In this document: positions 25,593 through 35,273 of the stretch, in pieces
Position numbering within the stretch: position 1 is the first letter of the stretch
Layout of the letters: each line of letters begins with the position of its first letter
Assembly (NCBI RefSeq): GCF_003044275.1
Contig: NZ_PZPL01000001.1
Span: 2,108,001-2,172,000, forward strand
Length of the DNA stretch: 64,000 nt
From: Rathayibacter caricis DSM 15933
GTDB lineage: Bacteria; Actinomycetota; Actinomycetes; Actinomycetales; Microbacteriaceae
Direction: 5' to 3'
Notes under the pieces: model-generated
Told to the model about the DNA's origin: nothing
Seen by the model: the letters and a program-made list of their open reading frames with translations, nothing else
Database searches by the model: none
Translations under genes and position numbers: made by a program

Positions 25593-27505
25593 CGTCCCTC
25601 CGGGGAGGCGTACCTCACGCCGACGCGGTGCTCGCCGGCGGCGAGGTCGAGTGAGACCGTGAATCCCGGGGCTCGTGCAGAGACACTGCGCCGGAGCACG
25701 CCGTTGACGAGCACGTCCACCTGTCCGGTCGCCGACAGCACGACGAGCGGGACCCCGTCGCCGGCGCTCGCCGTGGCCGGAGCGAGCGGTCGCGGAGCCT
25801 GCAGCCGGACGGTCACCGGGGCGCTGCGCCCGTCGGAGACGGCGACGACCGTCGTGGCGCCCGGAGGGAGGGGCAGCGGCTCGATCGACCAGGTGCCGTC
25901 GGCGTCGGCGCGGGTCGAGGCGCGGACCGCGCCGCCGGCCGCGTCCTCGACGGTCACCACCGCGCCCGGAGCGGCGGTGCCGTGCGCGTCGGGGAGGAGC
26001 CTCCCGGAGGGGTCCGCTGTCAGGGCGAGAGTCGGAGGTGCGGCCGTCGGGACGGCGGTCGGCGTCGGACTCGTCGGAGCGGGGGTCGGCGTCGTCGGTG
26101 TTGGTGTCGGTGTCGGTGTTCGTGTCGGGGTCGGTGTCGGCGTTCGCGACGGGGTCGGTGCGGGGGTCGCCGGGAGCGAGGCCGTCGGTGTCGGCCGCGG
26201 CGAGTCCGTCGTCGTCGGGACGGGGGACGGGACGGCCGTCACGGGTGCGGTCGGACCGGGCTCCGGCACCACGGCGCTCGGCTCCGGCGCGGGGCGCGGG
26301 GCGGGTGCGGGTGCCGCGACCGGCTGCGGACCGAGCGCGACGGCGGTGGACGGCGACGCGCCGGCCGTGGCGGTCGGGGTCGGCGAGGCGACGGTGTCCG
26401 GCGTCGCCGCGAGGTCGGTCGGCGCCGACGCCTCGATGGTGACGGGGGCGACGGGTGCCACCGCGACCTGCTGCTCAGCGGGCGGTCCCGCCGGCGGCAG
26501 GAGCGCGGCGAGAGCGAGACCCGCGGTGACGACCCCCGTCACGGCCACTGCGGCGATGAGGGACGCGCTCGCTCCCGCGCCGGCCGACACTCCGACCACC
26601 GACGCACCCGCTCCGCTCGCCGACGCACCCGCTCCGCCCGCCGACGCCCCGGCCGCCGCACCCGCCGACGCCCCTGCAGCACCGCCCGCCGCGCCGTACG
26701 CCACCGCCCCGCCGACCCCCGCCGCGAGAGGCAGCAGCAGCATCGCCAGCCGGGCGCCCGCTCCCGCCGCCTCGGCGAGGGCCGCGCGGCAGGACTCGCA
26801 CGTCGCGAGATGAGCGTCCGTCCGCCGCCGGTCCCGGATCGGCAGCCGCCCGCGAGTGTGCGCGCCCGCTCGCTCGAGGACCCACCGGCACTCGCCGTCG
26901 GCCGCGCTCGCGGCCACGTGCTCCTGGATCCACGCCCCGCGCAGGCCCTCCCGGGCGCGGTGCCCGAGGGCGGCCACTCCGTTCGGTCGCAGGCCCAGCA
27001 GGGGAGCGGCCTCGGCCGGGCTCATCCCCTCGACCACCGTGTACCAGAGCACCTCGCGCCAGCGGGCGGGCAGTGCGCGGAAGGCGCGCACGCCGAGATC
27101 GCGGTCCAGCGCCGCGAGGGCGCGCTCCTCCGGGCCGTCCTCGGGGGTCGCCACGTCGTCCTCGAGCGGCCGCTCCCGCGCTCCGCGCCGCCCCCAGCTG
27201 GACGCGACGTTGCGGACGGAGGTGAAGAGGTAGGGGCGGAAGGCGCCGTCGGGTCCGCCGCCGCGGGCGAGCGCGTCGAGGGTGCGGAGGAACGCCTCCG
27301 ACACGAGGTCGTCGGCGTCGAGGGTGGACCACGCCCGTGCGACGGACCGAGCCGCGGGCGCGTGCCGTCGCCACAGCTCGGCCGAGGCCGCCGCGTCGCC
27401 CTCCCGCACCCGGTCGATCAGCTCGGCATCGCCCGCCGAGCCGGCGTGGGAGCGGTCGGACCGCCCGAGCCGCGGGCCCGGAGTCGCCCTGTGCGCGTTC
27501 GCCAC
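25505..27505 (-). CDS. ECF-like sigma factor fused to zinc-finger, membrane and secreted Ig-like domains
   Basis: A 666-residue fusion. Residues about 25-110 are sigma region 2 ([49 protein letters not shown]) and 135-195 region 4 ([27 protein letters not shown]). A ZAS-like HxxxCxxC motif (HLATCESC) lies near 230 and a membrane helix near 311-333 ([21 protein letters not shown]). Then come a Pro/Thr repeat stalk (about 360-480) and two Ig-like beta domains outside the cell. Sigma and anti-sigma parts are thus in one chain, perhaps sensing a surface signal directly. The GTG has AGGAGGG upstream. C-terminally extended ECF groups are known in actinobacteria; the signal here is unknown. Confidence 0.9.
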   Translation of the reverse strand: MANAHRATPGPRLGRSDRSHAGSAGDAELIDRVREGDAAASAELWRRHAPAARSVARAWSTLDADDLVSEAFLRTLDALARGGGPDGAFRPYLFTSVRNVASSWGRRGARERPLEDDVATPEDGPEERALAALDRDLGVRAFRALPARWREVLWYTVVEGMSPAEAAPLLGLRPNGVAALGHRAREGLRGAWIQEHVAASAADGECRWVLERAGAHTRGRLPIRDRRRTDAHLATCESCRAALAEAAGAGARLAMLLLPLAAGVGGAVAYGAAGGAAGASAGAAAGASAGGAGASASGAGASVVGVSAGAGASASLIAAVAVTGVVTAGLALAALLPPAGPPAEQQVAVAPVAPVTIEASAPTDLAATPDTVASPTPTATAGASPSTAVALGPQPVAAPAPAPRPAPEPSAVVPEPGPTAPVTAVPSPVPTTTDSPRPTPTASLPATPAPTPSRTPTPTPTRTPTPTPTPTTPTPAPTSPTPTAVPTAAPPTLALTADPSGRLLPDAHGTAAPGAVVTVEDAAGGAVRASTRADADGTWSIEPLPLPPGATTVVAVSDGRSAPVTVRLQAPRPLAPATASAGDGVPLVVLSATGQVDVLVNGVLRRSVSARAPGFTVSLDLAAGEHRVGVRYASPEGRYGAEATTRVRVLQDAPASSATATTSPAA

Positions 27506-27605
27506 AGCACCCTCCTCCGCTCGTCGACCCGACGATCCTGCCAGCGAGCCGAGTGATCGTCGGGTTCTGTCGCGCAGTGGAGCGCGGCCTGCGCGTTGCT
27601 AAGCT

Positions 27606-27704
27606 GGCCGCGCCGCGACTGGCGTTCGGATGGGTGACCATCAGGGAGCGGCACCTCCTCCGGGGCGCGCTCCGGACACTTTTCCCGCCGCACGCCTGGG
27701 CTGG
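27606..27704 (+). promoter_or_regulatory. ZTP riboswitch (pfl motif) upstream of glyA
   Basis: The conserved elements of the ZTP/ZMP aptamer occur in order: CGCGACTGGCG (about 27614-27624), a GATGG-GTGA-CCATC hairpin (27629-27642), GGGAGCG (27644-27650), a variable GC hairpin and CGCCTGGGC (27693-27701). A TAAGCT -10 box (27600-27605) lies immediately upstream. The motif controls one-carbon genes in response to ZTP, the signal of 10-formyl-THF shortage. A CCTCC/GGAG pairing near the start could mask the ribosome site. Confidence 0.85.
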
Positions 27705-27795
27705 AACGGATACCGTAGTCCGGGTCGCCCGTACGCGCCGAGTCGCCTCGATGCACCGGCGCGGGCACCCTCCGTTTCCCAGTCAAGGAGCGTCC

Positions 27796-29097
27796 GTGTC
27801 CTCTTCCACCGCCCAGAGTCCCGCGACCACCGGTGCGTCCGGATCGTTCGACCAGCCCGTCTCGGTCGTCGATCCCGAGATCGCCGCCGTCCTGCAGCAG
27901 GAGCTCGACCGCCAGCGCGGCTACCTCGAGATGATCGCGAGCGAGAACTTCGTGCCGCGCGCGATCCTGGAGTCGCAGGGCTCGGTCCTGACCAACAAGT
28001 ACGCCGAGGGCTACCCGGGCCGCCGCTACTACGGCGGCTGCGAGTTCGTCGACGTGGCCGAGCAGCTCGCGATCGACCGCGCCGAGGCCCTCTTCGGCGC
28101 CGAGTTCGCGAACGTGCAGCCCCACTCCGGTGCCACCGCGAACGCCGCAGCGCTCTCCGCGCTGATCCAGCCCGGCGACACGATCCTCGGGCTCGAGCTC
28201 GCCCACGGCGGTCATCTGACGCACGGCATGAAGCTCAACTTCTCGGGCAAGCTCTACAACGCGACCGCGTACGGCGTCGACCCGCAGTCGTTCCGCATCG
28301 ACATGGACGTCGTGCGCGAGAAGGCCCTCGAGGTCCGCCCGCAGGTGCTGATCGCCGGCTGGTCGGCCTACCCGCGCCACCTCGACTTCGAGGCGTTCCG
28401 CGCCATCGCCGACGAGGTCGGCGCGAAGCTCTGGGTCGACATGGCGCACTTCGCCGGCCTCGTCGCAGCGGGCCTGCACCCCTCGCCCGTCCCGCACGCC
28501 GATGTGGTCACCACGACCGTGCACAAGACGCTGGCGGGTCCCCGCTCCGGCCTCATCCTGGCCAGGCAGGAGTACGCCAAGAAGCTCAACTCGGCCGTGT
28601 TCCCGGGCCAGCAGGGCGGCCCGCTGATGCACGTCATCGCGGCGAAGGCGACGGCCTTCAAGCTCGCCGGCGAGGCGGAGTTCGCCGAGCGCCAGGCCCG
28701 CACGATCCGCGGCGCGCAGATCCTCGCCGAGCGCCTCACCGCGCCCGACGCGAAGGCCGAGGGCATCGACGTGCTCACCGGAGGCACCGACGTGCACCTG
28801 GTGCTCGCCGACCTCCGCAACTCCCCGCTCGACGGCCAGCAGGCGGAGGACCGGCTGCACGAGGTCGGCATCACCGTCAACCGCAACGCCGTGCCCTTCG
28901 ACCCGCGTCCTCCGATGGTCACCTCGGGGCTCCGCATCGGCACGCCGGCGCTCGCCACGCGCGGCTTCGGCGAGAACGAGTTCAGCGAGGTCGCCGACGT
29001 GATCGCCGAGGCACTCAAGCCGTCCGCCGACCTGCAGGCCCTGCGCGCCCGCGTGGGTCGCCTCACGGACGACTTCCCGCTCTACCCCGGGCTCTGA
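27796..29097 (+). CDS. glyA: Serine hydroxymethyltransferase
   Basis: The 433-residue PLP enzyme converts serine and THF to glycine and 5,10-methylene-THF. The PLP lysine is in [14 protein letters not shown] (Lys about 244); other family segments are [25 protein letters not shown] and PHSGATAN. The GTG start has AAGGAG at correct spacing. It is preceded by a ZTP riboswitch, which should raise expression when formyl-folate is short, and is followed by folD, which processes its product. Confidence 0.98.
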   Translation: MSSSTAQSPATTGASGSFDQPVSVVDPEIAAVLQQELDRQRGYLEMIASENFVPRAILESQGSVLTNKYAEGYPGRRYYGGCEFVDVAEQLAIDRAEALFGAEFANVQPHSGATANAAALSALIQPGDTILGLELAHGGHLTHGMKLNFSGKLYNATAYGVDPQSFRIDMDVVREKALEVRPQVLIAGWSAYPRHLDFEAFRAIADEVGAKLWVDMAHFAGLVAAGLHPSPVPHADVVTTTVHKTLAGPRSGLILARQEYAKKLNSAVFPGQQGGPLMHVIAAKATAFKLAGEAEFAERQARTIRGAQILAERLTAPDAKAEGIDVLTGGTDVHLVLADLRNSPLDGQQAEDRLHEVGITVNRNAVPFDPRPPMVTSGLRIGTPALATRGFGENEFSEVADVIAEALKPSADLQALRARVGRLTDDFPLYPGL

Positions 29098-29102
29098 GCC
29101 CC

Positions 29103-29132
29103 GATCCGCGGAGCCGCCCGGCTCCGCGGATC
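29103..29132. terminator. Strong hairpin between glyA and folD
   Basis: A perfect 13-bp stem (GATCCGCGGAGCC and its complement, loop GCCC) begins five bases after the glyA stop. It has no T-tract. It could terminate partially or protect the glyA transcript. Confidence 0.65.
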
Positions 29133-29226
29133 CCCTCCGGGCCCCTGGCCCTCCGCGTGCCGCGGTCGCCGGACGACACGTCCCCGGCGACCCGGTGCGC
29201 GCCGCTCGAACACGAGGAGTCATCCG

Positions 29227-30108
29227 ATGACGGCACAGGTACTCGACGGAGTCGCCACGGCGACGGCGGTCAAGGCCGAGATCGCGGTGCGGGTCGCCGC
29301 GCTGCGCGAGAAGGGGATCGTGCCGGGGCTCGGCACGCTGCTGGTCGGCGACGACCCGGCCTCCCGCTCCTACGTCGCCGGCAAGCACCGCGACTGCGCC
29401 GAGGTCGGCATCGAGTCGATCCGGGTCGACCTGCCCGCGACGGCCTCGGCCGAGGACATCCGCAGCGCGATCCGCCAGCTGAACGAGTCCGCGGCGGTGA
29501 CCGGCTACATCATCCAGCTGCCGCTGCCGAAGGGCATCGACGAGAACGCGATGCTCGAGCTGATGGACCCCGACAAGGACGCCGACGGGCTGCACCCGAC
29601 GAATCTCGGCCGCCTGGTTCTCGGTGTCGAGGGCGAGCTCGACAGCCCCCTGCCCTGTACGCCCAACGGCGTCGTCGAGATGCTGCGACGGCACGACATC
29701 CCGCTCTCGGGCAAGCACGTCGTGGTGGTCGGGCGCGGTCTCACCGTCGGTCGGCCGCTCGGGCTGCTCCTGACGCGCAAGGGCCTCGACGCGACCGTCA
29801 CCCTGACCCACTCGCGCACGACCGACCTCGCCGCGGAGGTGCGCCGCGCCGACATCGTGGTCGCCGCCGTCGGCGTCCCCGGGCTCATCGCCGCCGACTG
29901 GGTGAAGCCCGGCGCCGCCGTGCTGGACGTGGGCATCACCCGCGTCGAGAACCCGGAGACCGGCCGCGCGAAGCTCACCGGTGACGTCGCTCCCGGAGTG
30001 GCGGAGGTCGCGGGCTGGCTCTCGCCAGTTCCCGGCGGCGTCGGCCCGATGACCCGCGCCATGCTCATCCACAACGTAGTCACGGCTGCGGAGCGCGCCG
30101 CCCGCTGA
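29227..30108 (+). CDS. folD: Methylenetetrahydrofolate dehydrogenase / cyclohydrolase
   Basis: The 293-residue bifunctional enzyme converts 5,10-methylene-THF to 10-formyl-THF, using NADP. Family features are [12 protein letters not shown] (catalytic Lys region), [24 protein letters not shown] and the NADP loop [11 protein letters not shown]. The ATG has AGGAG upstream. It lies 129 bases behind glyA and may share its riboswitch-controlled transcript. Its 3' end overlaps the convergent pxpC by 29 bases. Confidence 0.97.
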   Translation: MTAQVLDGVATATAVKAEIAVRVAALREKGIVPGLGTLLVGDDPASRSYVAGKHRDCAEVGIESIRVDLPATASAEDIRSAIRQLNESAAVTGYIIQLPLPKGIDENAMLELMDPDKDADGLHPTNLGRLVLGVEGELDSPLPCTPNGVVEMLRRHDIPLSGKHVVVVGRGLTVGRPLGLLLTRKGLDATVTLTHSRTTDLAAEVRRADIVVAAVGVPGLIAADWVKPGAAVLDVGITRVENPETGRAKLTGDVAPGVAEVAGWLSPVPGGVGPMTRAMLIHNVVTAAERAAR

Positions 30109-30952
30109 CCGCGCGGAAGCGCACCGGATCCCCCGGGGCGAGCTGGGCGAGGGCGTCGAGCGACGCGGAATCGACGACGGCGACCACGGGGTAGCCGCCG
30201 GTCACCGGGTGGTCCGGTCCGAAGACGACCGGGAGCCCGGACGGCGGCAGCTGCACCGAGCCGTGCAGCATCCCCTCGCTCGGCAGTTCGCCGCCGCGCC
30301 CCGTCGGCAGCGGTGCTCCGGTCAGCCGGAGTCCGACGCGGTCGGCGTCGCCGAGGTGCCAGGGAGTGTCGAGGAGCGCCCTCCAGGTGCCCGGCGGGAG
30401 CCGCTCCAGGCGCGGTCCCGGGTGCACGGCGAGCGTCGCTCCGTGGCCCGGCGCCGGGAAGGGCCACCAGTCGAGGGCGGCGACGCCGCCGGAGGCGCGT
30501 CCGATCGCCAGCACGTCCCCCGCCCGCAGCGGCTCGGGCCCGAGGGCCGCGAGGGTGTCGCGGGAGCGCGACCCGAGCACGGGTGGCACGTCGATCCCAC
30601 CCCGGACGGCGAGCGTGCGGCGGATCCCCGCGCGCAGCGGGCCCAGCCTCAGCACGGCGCCGGCCGGCAGCAGCACGGGGAGGACCCGGTCGACGCTCCG
30701 CCCGTCGATCCGCGCGTCCCCGTCGGCTCCGGTCAGGCTGATCCAGGCGTCCGCGTCGGCGCTCACGGCGAAGCCCGCGCCGAGCAGCTCCAGGCCCGCG
30801 TCGTCGGCGCCCCCGCCCAGCAGTCGGTTCCCGAGGCGGAGGGCTCCGGCGTCCATCGCGCCCGAGCGGCCCACGCCGAGCGCGGCGAATCCCGGGCGGC
30901 CCGCGTCCTGCACGAGCGCGAGGGGGCCGGGGTCGAGGACGCGGAGGCTCAC
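30080..30952 (-). CDS. pxpC: 5-oxoprolinase subunit C (biotin-dependent carboxyltransferase-like)
   Basis: A 290-residue protein of the KipA/carboxyltransferase AHS2 family. Signatures are [22 protein letters not shown] at the N-terminus and [41 protein letters not shown] near the C-terminus (quoted as two family blocks). With PxpA and PxpB it opens 5-oxoproline to glutamate in an ATP-dependent reaction. It is the last gene of pxpABC; its GTG overlaps the pxpB stop by four bases. Confidence 0.93.
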   Translation of the reverse strand: MSLRVLDPGPLALVQDAGRPGFAALGVGRSGAMDAGALRLGNRLLGGGADDAGLELLGAGFAVSADADAWISLTGADGDARIDGRSVDRVLPVLLPAGAVLRLGPLRAGIRRTLAVRGGIDVPPVLGSRSRDTLAALGPEPLRAGDVLAIGRASGGVAALDWWPFPAPGHGATLAVHPGPRLERLPPGTWRALLDTPWHLGDADRVGLRLTGAPLPTGRGGELPSEGMLHGSVQLPPSGLPVVFGPDHPVTGGYPVVAVVDSASLDALAQLAPGDPVRFRAVSGRRAPQP

Positions 30953-31578
30953 CGCACCTCCCGGAACCGCACCTCGTCGCCCGGCGCGAGGAGCGCCGGC
31001 GGTGTCCGCTCGACGTCCCAGAGCATCGCCGCGGTCGTCCCGATCAGCTGCCAGCCGCCGGGGGAGGAACGGGGGTAGATGCCGGAGTAGGGGCCCGCCA
31101 GCGCCACCGATCCCGCGGGCACGCGGGTCCGCGGCTCCGCCCGGCGCGGCACCTCCGGCCAGTCGCCGAGCGCGACGAGGTACGCGAAACCGGGGGCGAA
31201 TCCGCCGAAGGCCGCCCGCCACCCTGTCTCCGTGTGGCGGCGCACCAGTTCGCCGACCGTCCAGCCGAGTGCGGTCGCGGTGTCTGCGAGGTCCGCGCCG
31301 TCGTACTCGACGTCCACGACGATCAGCCGTCCCGTCGTGCCCGCGGCGTCCGTGTCCGCCGAGGCGCAGACGACCCGGATCCACAGGGCCGCCTCCGGCA
31401 CCGGGAGGACGTCGGGATCGAGGACGACCAGCACGGTCCGGGCCGCGGGAACGAGATCGACGACGCCCTGCGGCCGCTCCGCCTCGAGGGCGAGCGCCAG
31501 CGCGAGTGCCTCGTCGAGACCGCCCGTCTCCACGAGCACCGCTCGATCCCCGGAGGGCAGCAGGCGCACGGGGATCAC
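30949..31578 (-). CDS. pxpB: 5-oxoprolinase subunit B (KipI-like)
   Basis: A 209-residue AHS1/KipI-family protein. It starts with PVRLLPSGDRAVLVE and contains FGGFAPGFAYLVALGDWPEVPRR and AGSVALAGPYSGIYPRSSPGGWQLIG, a highly conserved cyclophilin-like block. It acts with PxpC as the partner pair of the 5-oxoprolinase complex. Its ends overlap both neighbours by four bases (GTGA), so the operon is tightly coupled. Confidence 0.94.
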   Translation of the reverse strand: MIPVRLLPSGDRAVLVETGGLDEALALALALEAERPQGVVDLVPAARTVLVVLDPDVLPVPEAALWIRVVCASADTDAAGTTGRLIVVDVEYDGADLADTATALGWTVGELVRRHTETGWRAAFGGFAPGFAYLVALGDWPEVPRRAEPRTRVPAGSVALAGPYSGIYPRSSPGGWQLIGTTAAMLWDVERTPPALLAPGDEVRFREVR

Positions 31579-32339
31579 GGCACCGCGGCCGCGAGGGCGA
31601 CCCCGGCCCGGGCGAGAGCGTCCCGCACGGCCACCGCCATCGCGAGGGCGCCGGGGGAGTCGCCGTGCACGCACAGCGAGTCGACGTCGACGCGGAGGAT
31701 CCCGCCGTCGCGGTCCACGACCGCCCCCTCTGTCGCCATCCGCACCGCACGAGCGGCGACGAGCGGCACGTCGATGAGGACGGCCCCCTCCTCGCCGCGC
31801 GGCACGAGGGTGCCGTCGGAGCGGTAGCCGCGGTCGACGAACGCCTCGCGGACGAAGGGCAGGCCCGCGTCCCCGGCAGCGCGCTCGATCGCGGAGGAGG
31901 CGAGCCCGAGGACGGGCAGGCCCGGTGCCGCGTCGTGCACAGCGGCCGCGACGGCTCCGGCCCGCACCTCGTCGTGCACGATGCGGTTGTAGAGGGCGCC
32001 GTGCGGCTTGACGTAGCGGACGTGCGTGCCGGTCGCCCGCGCGACGGCCTGCAGTGCTCCGATCTGGTAGACGACGTCGGCGTGGAGCTCGTCCGGGCCG
32101 ACGGGCAGGTCGCGCCGTCCGAAGCCCGCCAGATCGCGGTACGAGACATGCGCACCGACCGCGACTCCCCGTTCCGCCGCGAGCCGGCAGCGGTCGAGCA
32201 TGATCGAGGGATCGCCGGCGTGGAATCCGCACGCGATGCTCGCGCTCGACACCACCCGCAGGATCGCGTCGTCGTCTCCGAGCTCCCACACGCCGAAGCC
32301 CTCGCCGAGGTCGGCGTTGAGGTCGATCGCAGCGCGCAT
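31575..32339 (-). CDS. pxpA: 5-oxoprolinase subunit A (LamB/YcsF family)
   Basis: The 254-residue first subunit of the prokaryotic 5-oxoprolinase. Typical motifs are IDLNADLGEGFGVWELGDDD at the N-terminus, IACGFHAGDPSIM, GAHVSYRDLAGFGRRD and VKPHGALYN, with the metal/phosphate-binding His and Asp residues. 5-oxoproline arises by spontaneous glutamine or glutamyl-peptide cyclisation and is a damage product. The ATG follows TAGGCT (32346-32351, minus strand) by six bases. Confidence 0.95.
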   Translation of the reverse strand: MRAAIDLNADLGEGFGVWELGDDDAILRVVSSASIACGFHAGDPSIMLDRCRLAAERGVAVGAHVSYRDLAGFGRRDLPVGPDELHADVVYQIGALQAVARATGTHVRYVKPHGALYNRIVHDEVRAGAVAAAVHDAAPGLPVLGLASSAIERAAGDAGLPFVREAFVDRGYRSDGTLVPRGEEGAVLIDVPLVAARAVRMATEGAVVDRDGGILRVDVDSLCVHGDSPGALAMAVAVRDALARAGVALAAAVP

Positions 32340-32385
32340 GCCCCGAGCCTACGGTTCCCGTCCAGACGACGCCGGTAGCGTTGCC

Positions 32386-32435
32386 GGGCGCACTCGCGTC
32401 CCCCACCCCCGTCGGACCCGTCTTCGAGTGCGCCC
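32386..32435 (+). promoter_or_regulatory. Stem-loop at the 5' end of the alcohol dehydrogenase leader
   Basis: A perfect 10-bp stem (GGGCGCACTC with GAGTGCGCCC) encloses a 30-base C-rich loop. TAGCGT (32376-32381) immediately upstream is the likely -10, so the stem would begin at about the first transcribed base. The ribosome site GAGGAGA lies just outside it. Confidence 0.5.
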
Positions 32436-32453
32436 GCCCCACGAGGAGAACCC

Positions 32454-33500
32454 ATGCGCACCGTATCCGCCTACGCCGCCCCGTCCGCCACCGAGCCGCT
32501 GATCCCGACCACCGTCGAGCGCCGCGACATCGGCCCGCACGACGTGCTCATCGAGATCGCCTATTCCGGCATCTGCCACTCCGACATCCACACCGTGCGC
32601 GGGGAGTGGGGACCGGTCGCCTACCCGCTGACCGTCGGCCACGAGATCGTCGGCGTCGTCGCCGAGGTCGGCTCCGAGGTCTCGAAGCACTCCGTCGGAG
32701 ACCGCGTCGGCGTGGGCTGCATGGTCAACTCCTGCCGCGAGTGCGAGAACTGCCTCGCGGGCGAGGAGCAGTACTGCCTGAAGGGCAACGTCGGCACCTA
32801 CGCCGCCGTCGACCGCGACGGCACCATCACCCAGGGCGGCTACTCCACCCACGTCGTGGTCGTCGAGGACTTCGTGCTCCGCGTGCCGGAGTCGATCCCC
32901 TACGAGGCCGCCGCGCCGCTGCTGTGCGCCGGCATCACCACCTACTCGCCCCTGTCGCACTGGAACGCCGGCCCCGGCAAGAAGGTCGCCGTCGTCGGAC
33001 TCGGCGGCCTGGGCCACATGGCCGTGCAGTTCGCTCACGCCATGGGCGCCGAGGTCACGGTGCTCTCGCAGACGCTCGGCAAGAAGGACGACGGCCTGCG
33101 CCTGGGCGCCGACCACTACTACGCGACGAAGGACGAGGAGACGTTCGCGACCCTCGCGAACACCTTCGACATCATCCTGAACACCGTCAGCGCCCCGCTC
33201 GACCTCGACGCGTACCTCGGCATGCTGCGCCTGAACGGCACCATGGTGAACGTCGGCGCCCCGGCCGAGGCCCTGCCGCTGCACGTCTTCACGCTCTTCG
33301 GCGCCCGCCGCTCCTTCGCGGGCTCGGGCATCGGAGGCATCCGCGAGACCCAGGAGATGCTCGACTTCTGCGCCGAGAAGGGCATCGCGAGCGAGGTCGA
33401 GGTCATCCCGGCCTCCGAGATCAACGCCGCCTACGAGCGCGTGCTCTCGTCCGACGTGCGGTACCGCTTCGTCATCGACATCGCGACGATGACGGAGTAG
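32454..33500 (+). CDS. Zinc-dependent NAD(P)-alcohol dehydrogenase (cinnamyl-alcohol/YahK type)
   Basis: A 348-residue medium-chain dehydrogenase. Catalytic zinc ligands are in GICHSDIHT (Cys, about 42) and [10 protein letters not shown] (His-Glu, about 63); structural zinc ligands are in [17 protein letters not shown]. The cofactor loop is [15 protein letters not shown]. It resembles the NADP-preferring aldehyde reductases of the CAD/YahK/mycobacterial AdhC group, which act on a broad range of aldehydes. GAGGAGA precedes the ATG. It is divergent from pxpABC and monocistronic. Confidence 0.93.
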   Translation: MRTVSAYAAPSATEPLIPTTVERRDIGPHDVLIEIAYSGICHSDIHTVRGEWGPVAYPLTVGHEIVGVVAEVGSEVSKHSVGDRVGVGCMVNSCRECENCLAGEEQYCLKGNVGTYAAVDRDGTITQGGYSTHVVVVEDFVLRVPESIPYEAAAPLLCAGITTYSPLSHWNAGPGKKVAVVGLGGLGHMAVQFAHAMGAEVTVLSQTLGKKDDGLRLGADHYYATKDEETFATLANTFDIILNTVSAPLDLDAYLGMLRLNGTMVNVGAPAEALPLHVFTLFGARRSFAGSGIGGIRETQEMLDFCAEKGIASEVEVIPASEINAAYERVLSSDVRYRFVIDIATMTE

Positions 33501-33516
33501 TCGCTAGCCTCGCGGC

Positions 33517-33999
33517 ATGAGCGAACGGAGTCACCCCGCGGTCGACAGCGTCCTGGCAGATCTCGCCGTGCACGGAGTTCATCCGCCCGTGCGCTGGCTC
33601 GACGAGGCCGCGTCGACCGCGGCCCTCGCGGCAGCGGCGCTCGGCATCGAGCCGGGGCAGATCGCGAACTCGCTGGTGTTCCTCCTCGACGGGGAGCCGC
33701 TGCTCGTGCTGACGAGCGGCGGCCACCGCGTCGAGGAGGAGTGGCTCGGCGGCGAGCTGGGCGGCACGATCGGCCGGGCGAGCGCGTCGGTCGTCAAAGC
33801 GGCCACGGGCCAGACCATCGGAGGCGTTGCGCCGGTCGGTCATCCCCGCGCGCTGCGCACCGTGGTCGACGAGGCGCTCGCGGAGTACGGCACGGTGTGG
33901 GCGGCGGCGGGACACGCGCACACGGTGTACCCGACCAGCGCCTCGGAGCTCGTGAGGGTCACCGGGGGAGTGCTGCGCGCGGTCGTCCCGCCCGCCTGA
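33517..33999 (+). CDS. YbaK/EbsC-type aminoacyl-tRNA deacylase
   Basis: A 160-residue YbaK/ProX-family protein that probably hydrolyses mischarged Cys- or Ala-tRNA(Pro). Visible blocks are EPGQIANSLVFLLDGEPLLVLTSG and KAATGQTIGGVAPVGHP, the latter carrying the conserved GxxxGGxxPxG motif of the active site. The ATG follows TAGCCT (33505-33510) by six bases. A strong two-way terminator separates it from galK. Confidence 0.93.
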   Translation: MSERSHPAVDSVLADLAVHGVHPPVRWLDEAASTAALAAAALGIEPGQIANSLVFLLDGEPLLVLTSGGHRVEEEWLGGELGGTIGRASASVVKAATGQTIGGVAPVGHPRALRTVVDEALAEYGTVWAAAGHAHTVYPTSASELVRVTGGVLRAVVPPA

Positions 34000-34014
34000 G
34001 GGCCACCGGACGCA

Positions 34015-34079
34015 GAGGGAGCCGGCACCCGCGCCGTCCGATCCACCGCAGTGGTCCGGAGGCCGGTGCCGGCTCCCTC
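34015..34079. terminator. Bidirectional terminator between ybaK-like gene and galK
   Basis: A perfect 15-bp inverted repeat (GAGGGAGCCGGCACC and its complement) with a 35-base loop sits between two convergent genes. Confidence 0.8.
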
Positions 34080-34091
34080 GTCGTGCAGCGC

Positions 34092-35273
34092 TCAGCGCAC
34101 CCGGCCCGCGCCGTCGGCGGCGGTGACCAGGAACAGCTCCGGCGCCCGGAAGCCCTTCGCGGCGAAGGCGGCGAGGACCGCGGCGCGGACCTCCTCCTCC
34201 TTCTCGACCGGCGTGAGGGCGATCGCGGAGCCGCCGAAGCCGCCCCCCGTCATGCGGGCGCCGATGGCTCCCGCACCCCGCGAGGCCTCGACGGCCGTGT
34301 CGAGTTCGGGAACCGAGATCTCGAAGTCGTCGCGGAGGGAGACGTGGCCCGCATCGAGGAGCTCGCCGATGGCGCGGGGACCCTGCTCGCGAAGGGTCCG
34401 CACGGTCGCGAGGACACGCGCGTCCTCGGTCACCACGTGCTTCACGCGGCGGTAGGTGACGTCGTCGAGGAGCTCCTCGGCGCGCGGGAGGTCATCGACG
34501 GACAGCTCGCGCAGCGACTCCACGCCGAGCGTCGAGGCGCCCAGCTCGCAGGAGGCGCGCCGCTCGGCGTAGCCGCCCGTGGCGTGCGCGTGCTCGACCT
34601 TCGTGTCGATGACGAGGAGGACGAGGCCGGCCTCCTCGAAACCGAGCGGGATCACCTCGGTGTCCAGGCTCCGGCAGTCCAGGAACACGGCCGCGTCGCG
34701 CTGCCCGAAGAGGGAGGCGGACTCGTCCATGATCCCGGTCGGGGCGCCGACGGCGACGTTCTCGGCTCGGCGTCCGACCCGCGCGAGCGTCGCCTTGTCG
34801 AGGTCGAGCTCCCAGAGCTCGTTCAGCGCGACGGCCATGGCGCACATCAGCGCAGCGGAGCTCGACAGCCCCGCACCGACCGGGACGTCGGAGTCGACGA
34901 ACGCGTCGAACCCGGTGCGGGCACCGAGGTCGACGCCGTACTCGGTGAGAGCCCAGACGACGCCGAGCGGGTAGGCCGACCAGCCCGCGATCGCACCGGG
35001 AGCGAGATCGTCGAGCGAGATCTCGACGTGCTCGGGAGAGAAGGCGCTGGCGATGCGGATGACGCGGTCCTCGCGCGGCGCGACGGCCATCGCGGTCGCG
35101 CGGTCGATCGCGAACGGGAACACGAACCCGTCGTTGTAGTCGGTGTGCTCGCCGATCAGGTTCACGCGGCCGGGCCCTGCCCACACGCCCGCGGGGGCGT
35201 GGTCGTACTCGCGCTCGAAGTCGCGAGCGGCGCGCTCGGCGACGGCGTCGAGCGAGGGGGAGGCGGAGGTCAT
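34092..35273 (-). CDS. galK: Galactokinase
   Basis: The 393-residue GHMP kinase phosphorylates galactose at C1 in the Leloir pathway. GPGRVNLIGEHTDYNDGFVFP is the galactokinase signature, VGAGLSSSAALMCA the GHMP ATP loop, and GARMTGGGFGGSAIAL motif 3. Its ATG overlaps the galT stop (ATGA), so it is translated with galT. Probably regulated by the divergent DeoR-type protein. Confidence 0.98.
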   Translation of the reverse strand: MTSASPSLDAVAERAARDFEREYDHAPAGVWAGPGRVNLIGEHTDYNDGFVFPFAIDRATAMAVAPREDRVIRIASAFSPEHVEISLDDLAPGAIAGWSAYPLGVVWALTEYGVDLGARTGFDAFVDSDVPVGAGLSSSAALMCAMAVALNELWELDLDKATLARVGRRAENVAVGAPTGIMDESASLFGQRDAAVFLDCRSLDTEVIPLGFEEAGLVLLVIDTKVEHAHATGGYAERRASCELGASTLGVESLRELSVDDLPRAEELLDDVTYRRVKHVVTEDARVLATVRTLREQGPRAIGELLDAGHVSLRDDFEISVPELDTAVEASRGAGAIGARMTGGGFGGSAIALTPVEKEEEVRAAVLAAFAAKGFRAPELFLVTAADGAGRVR

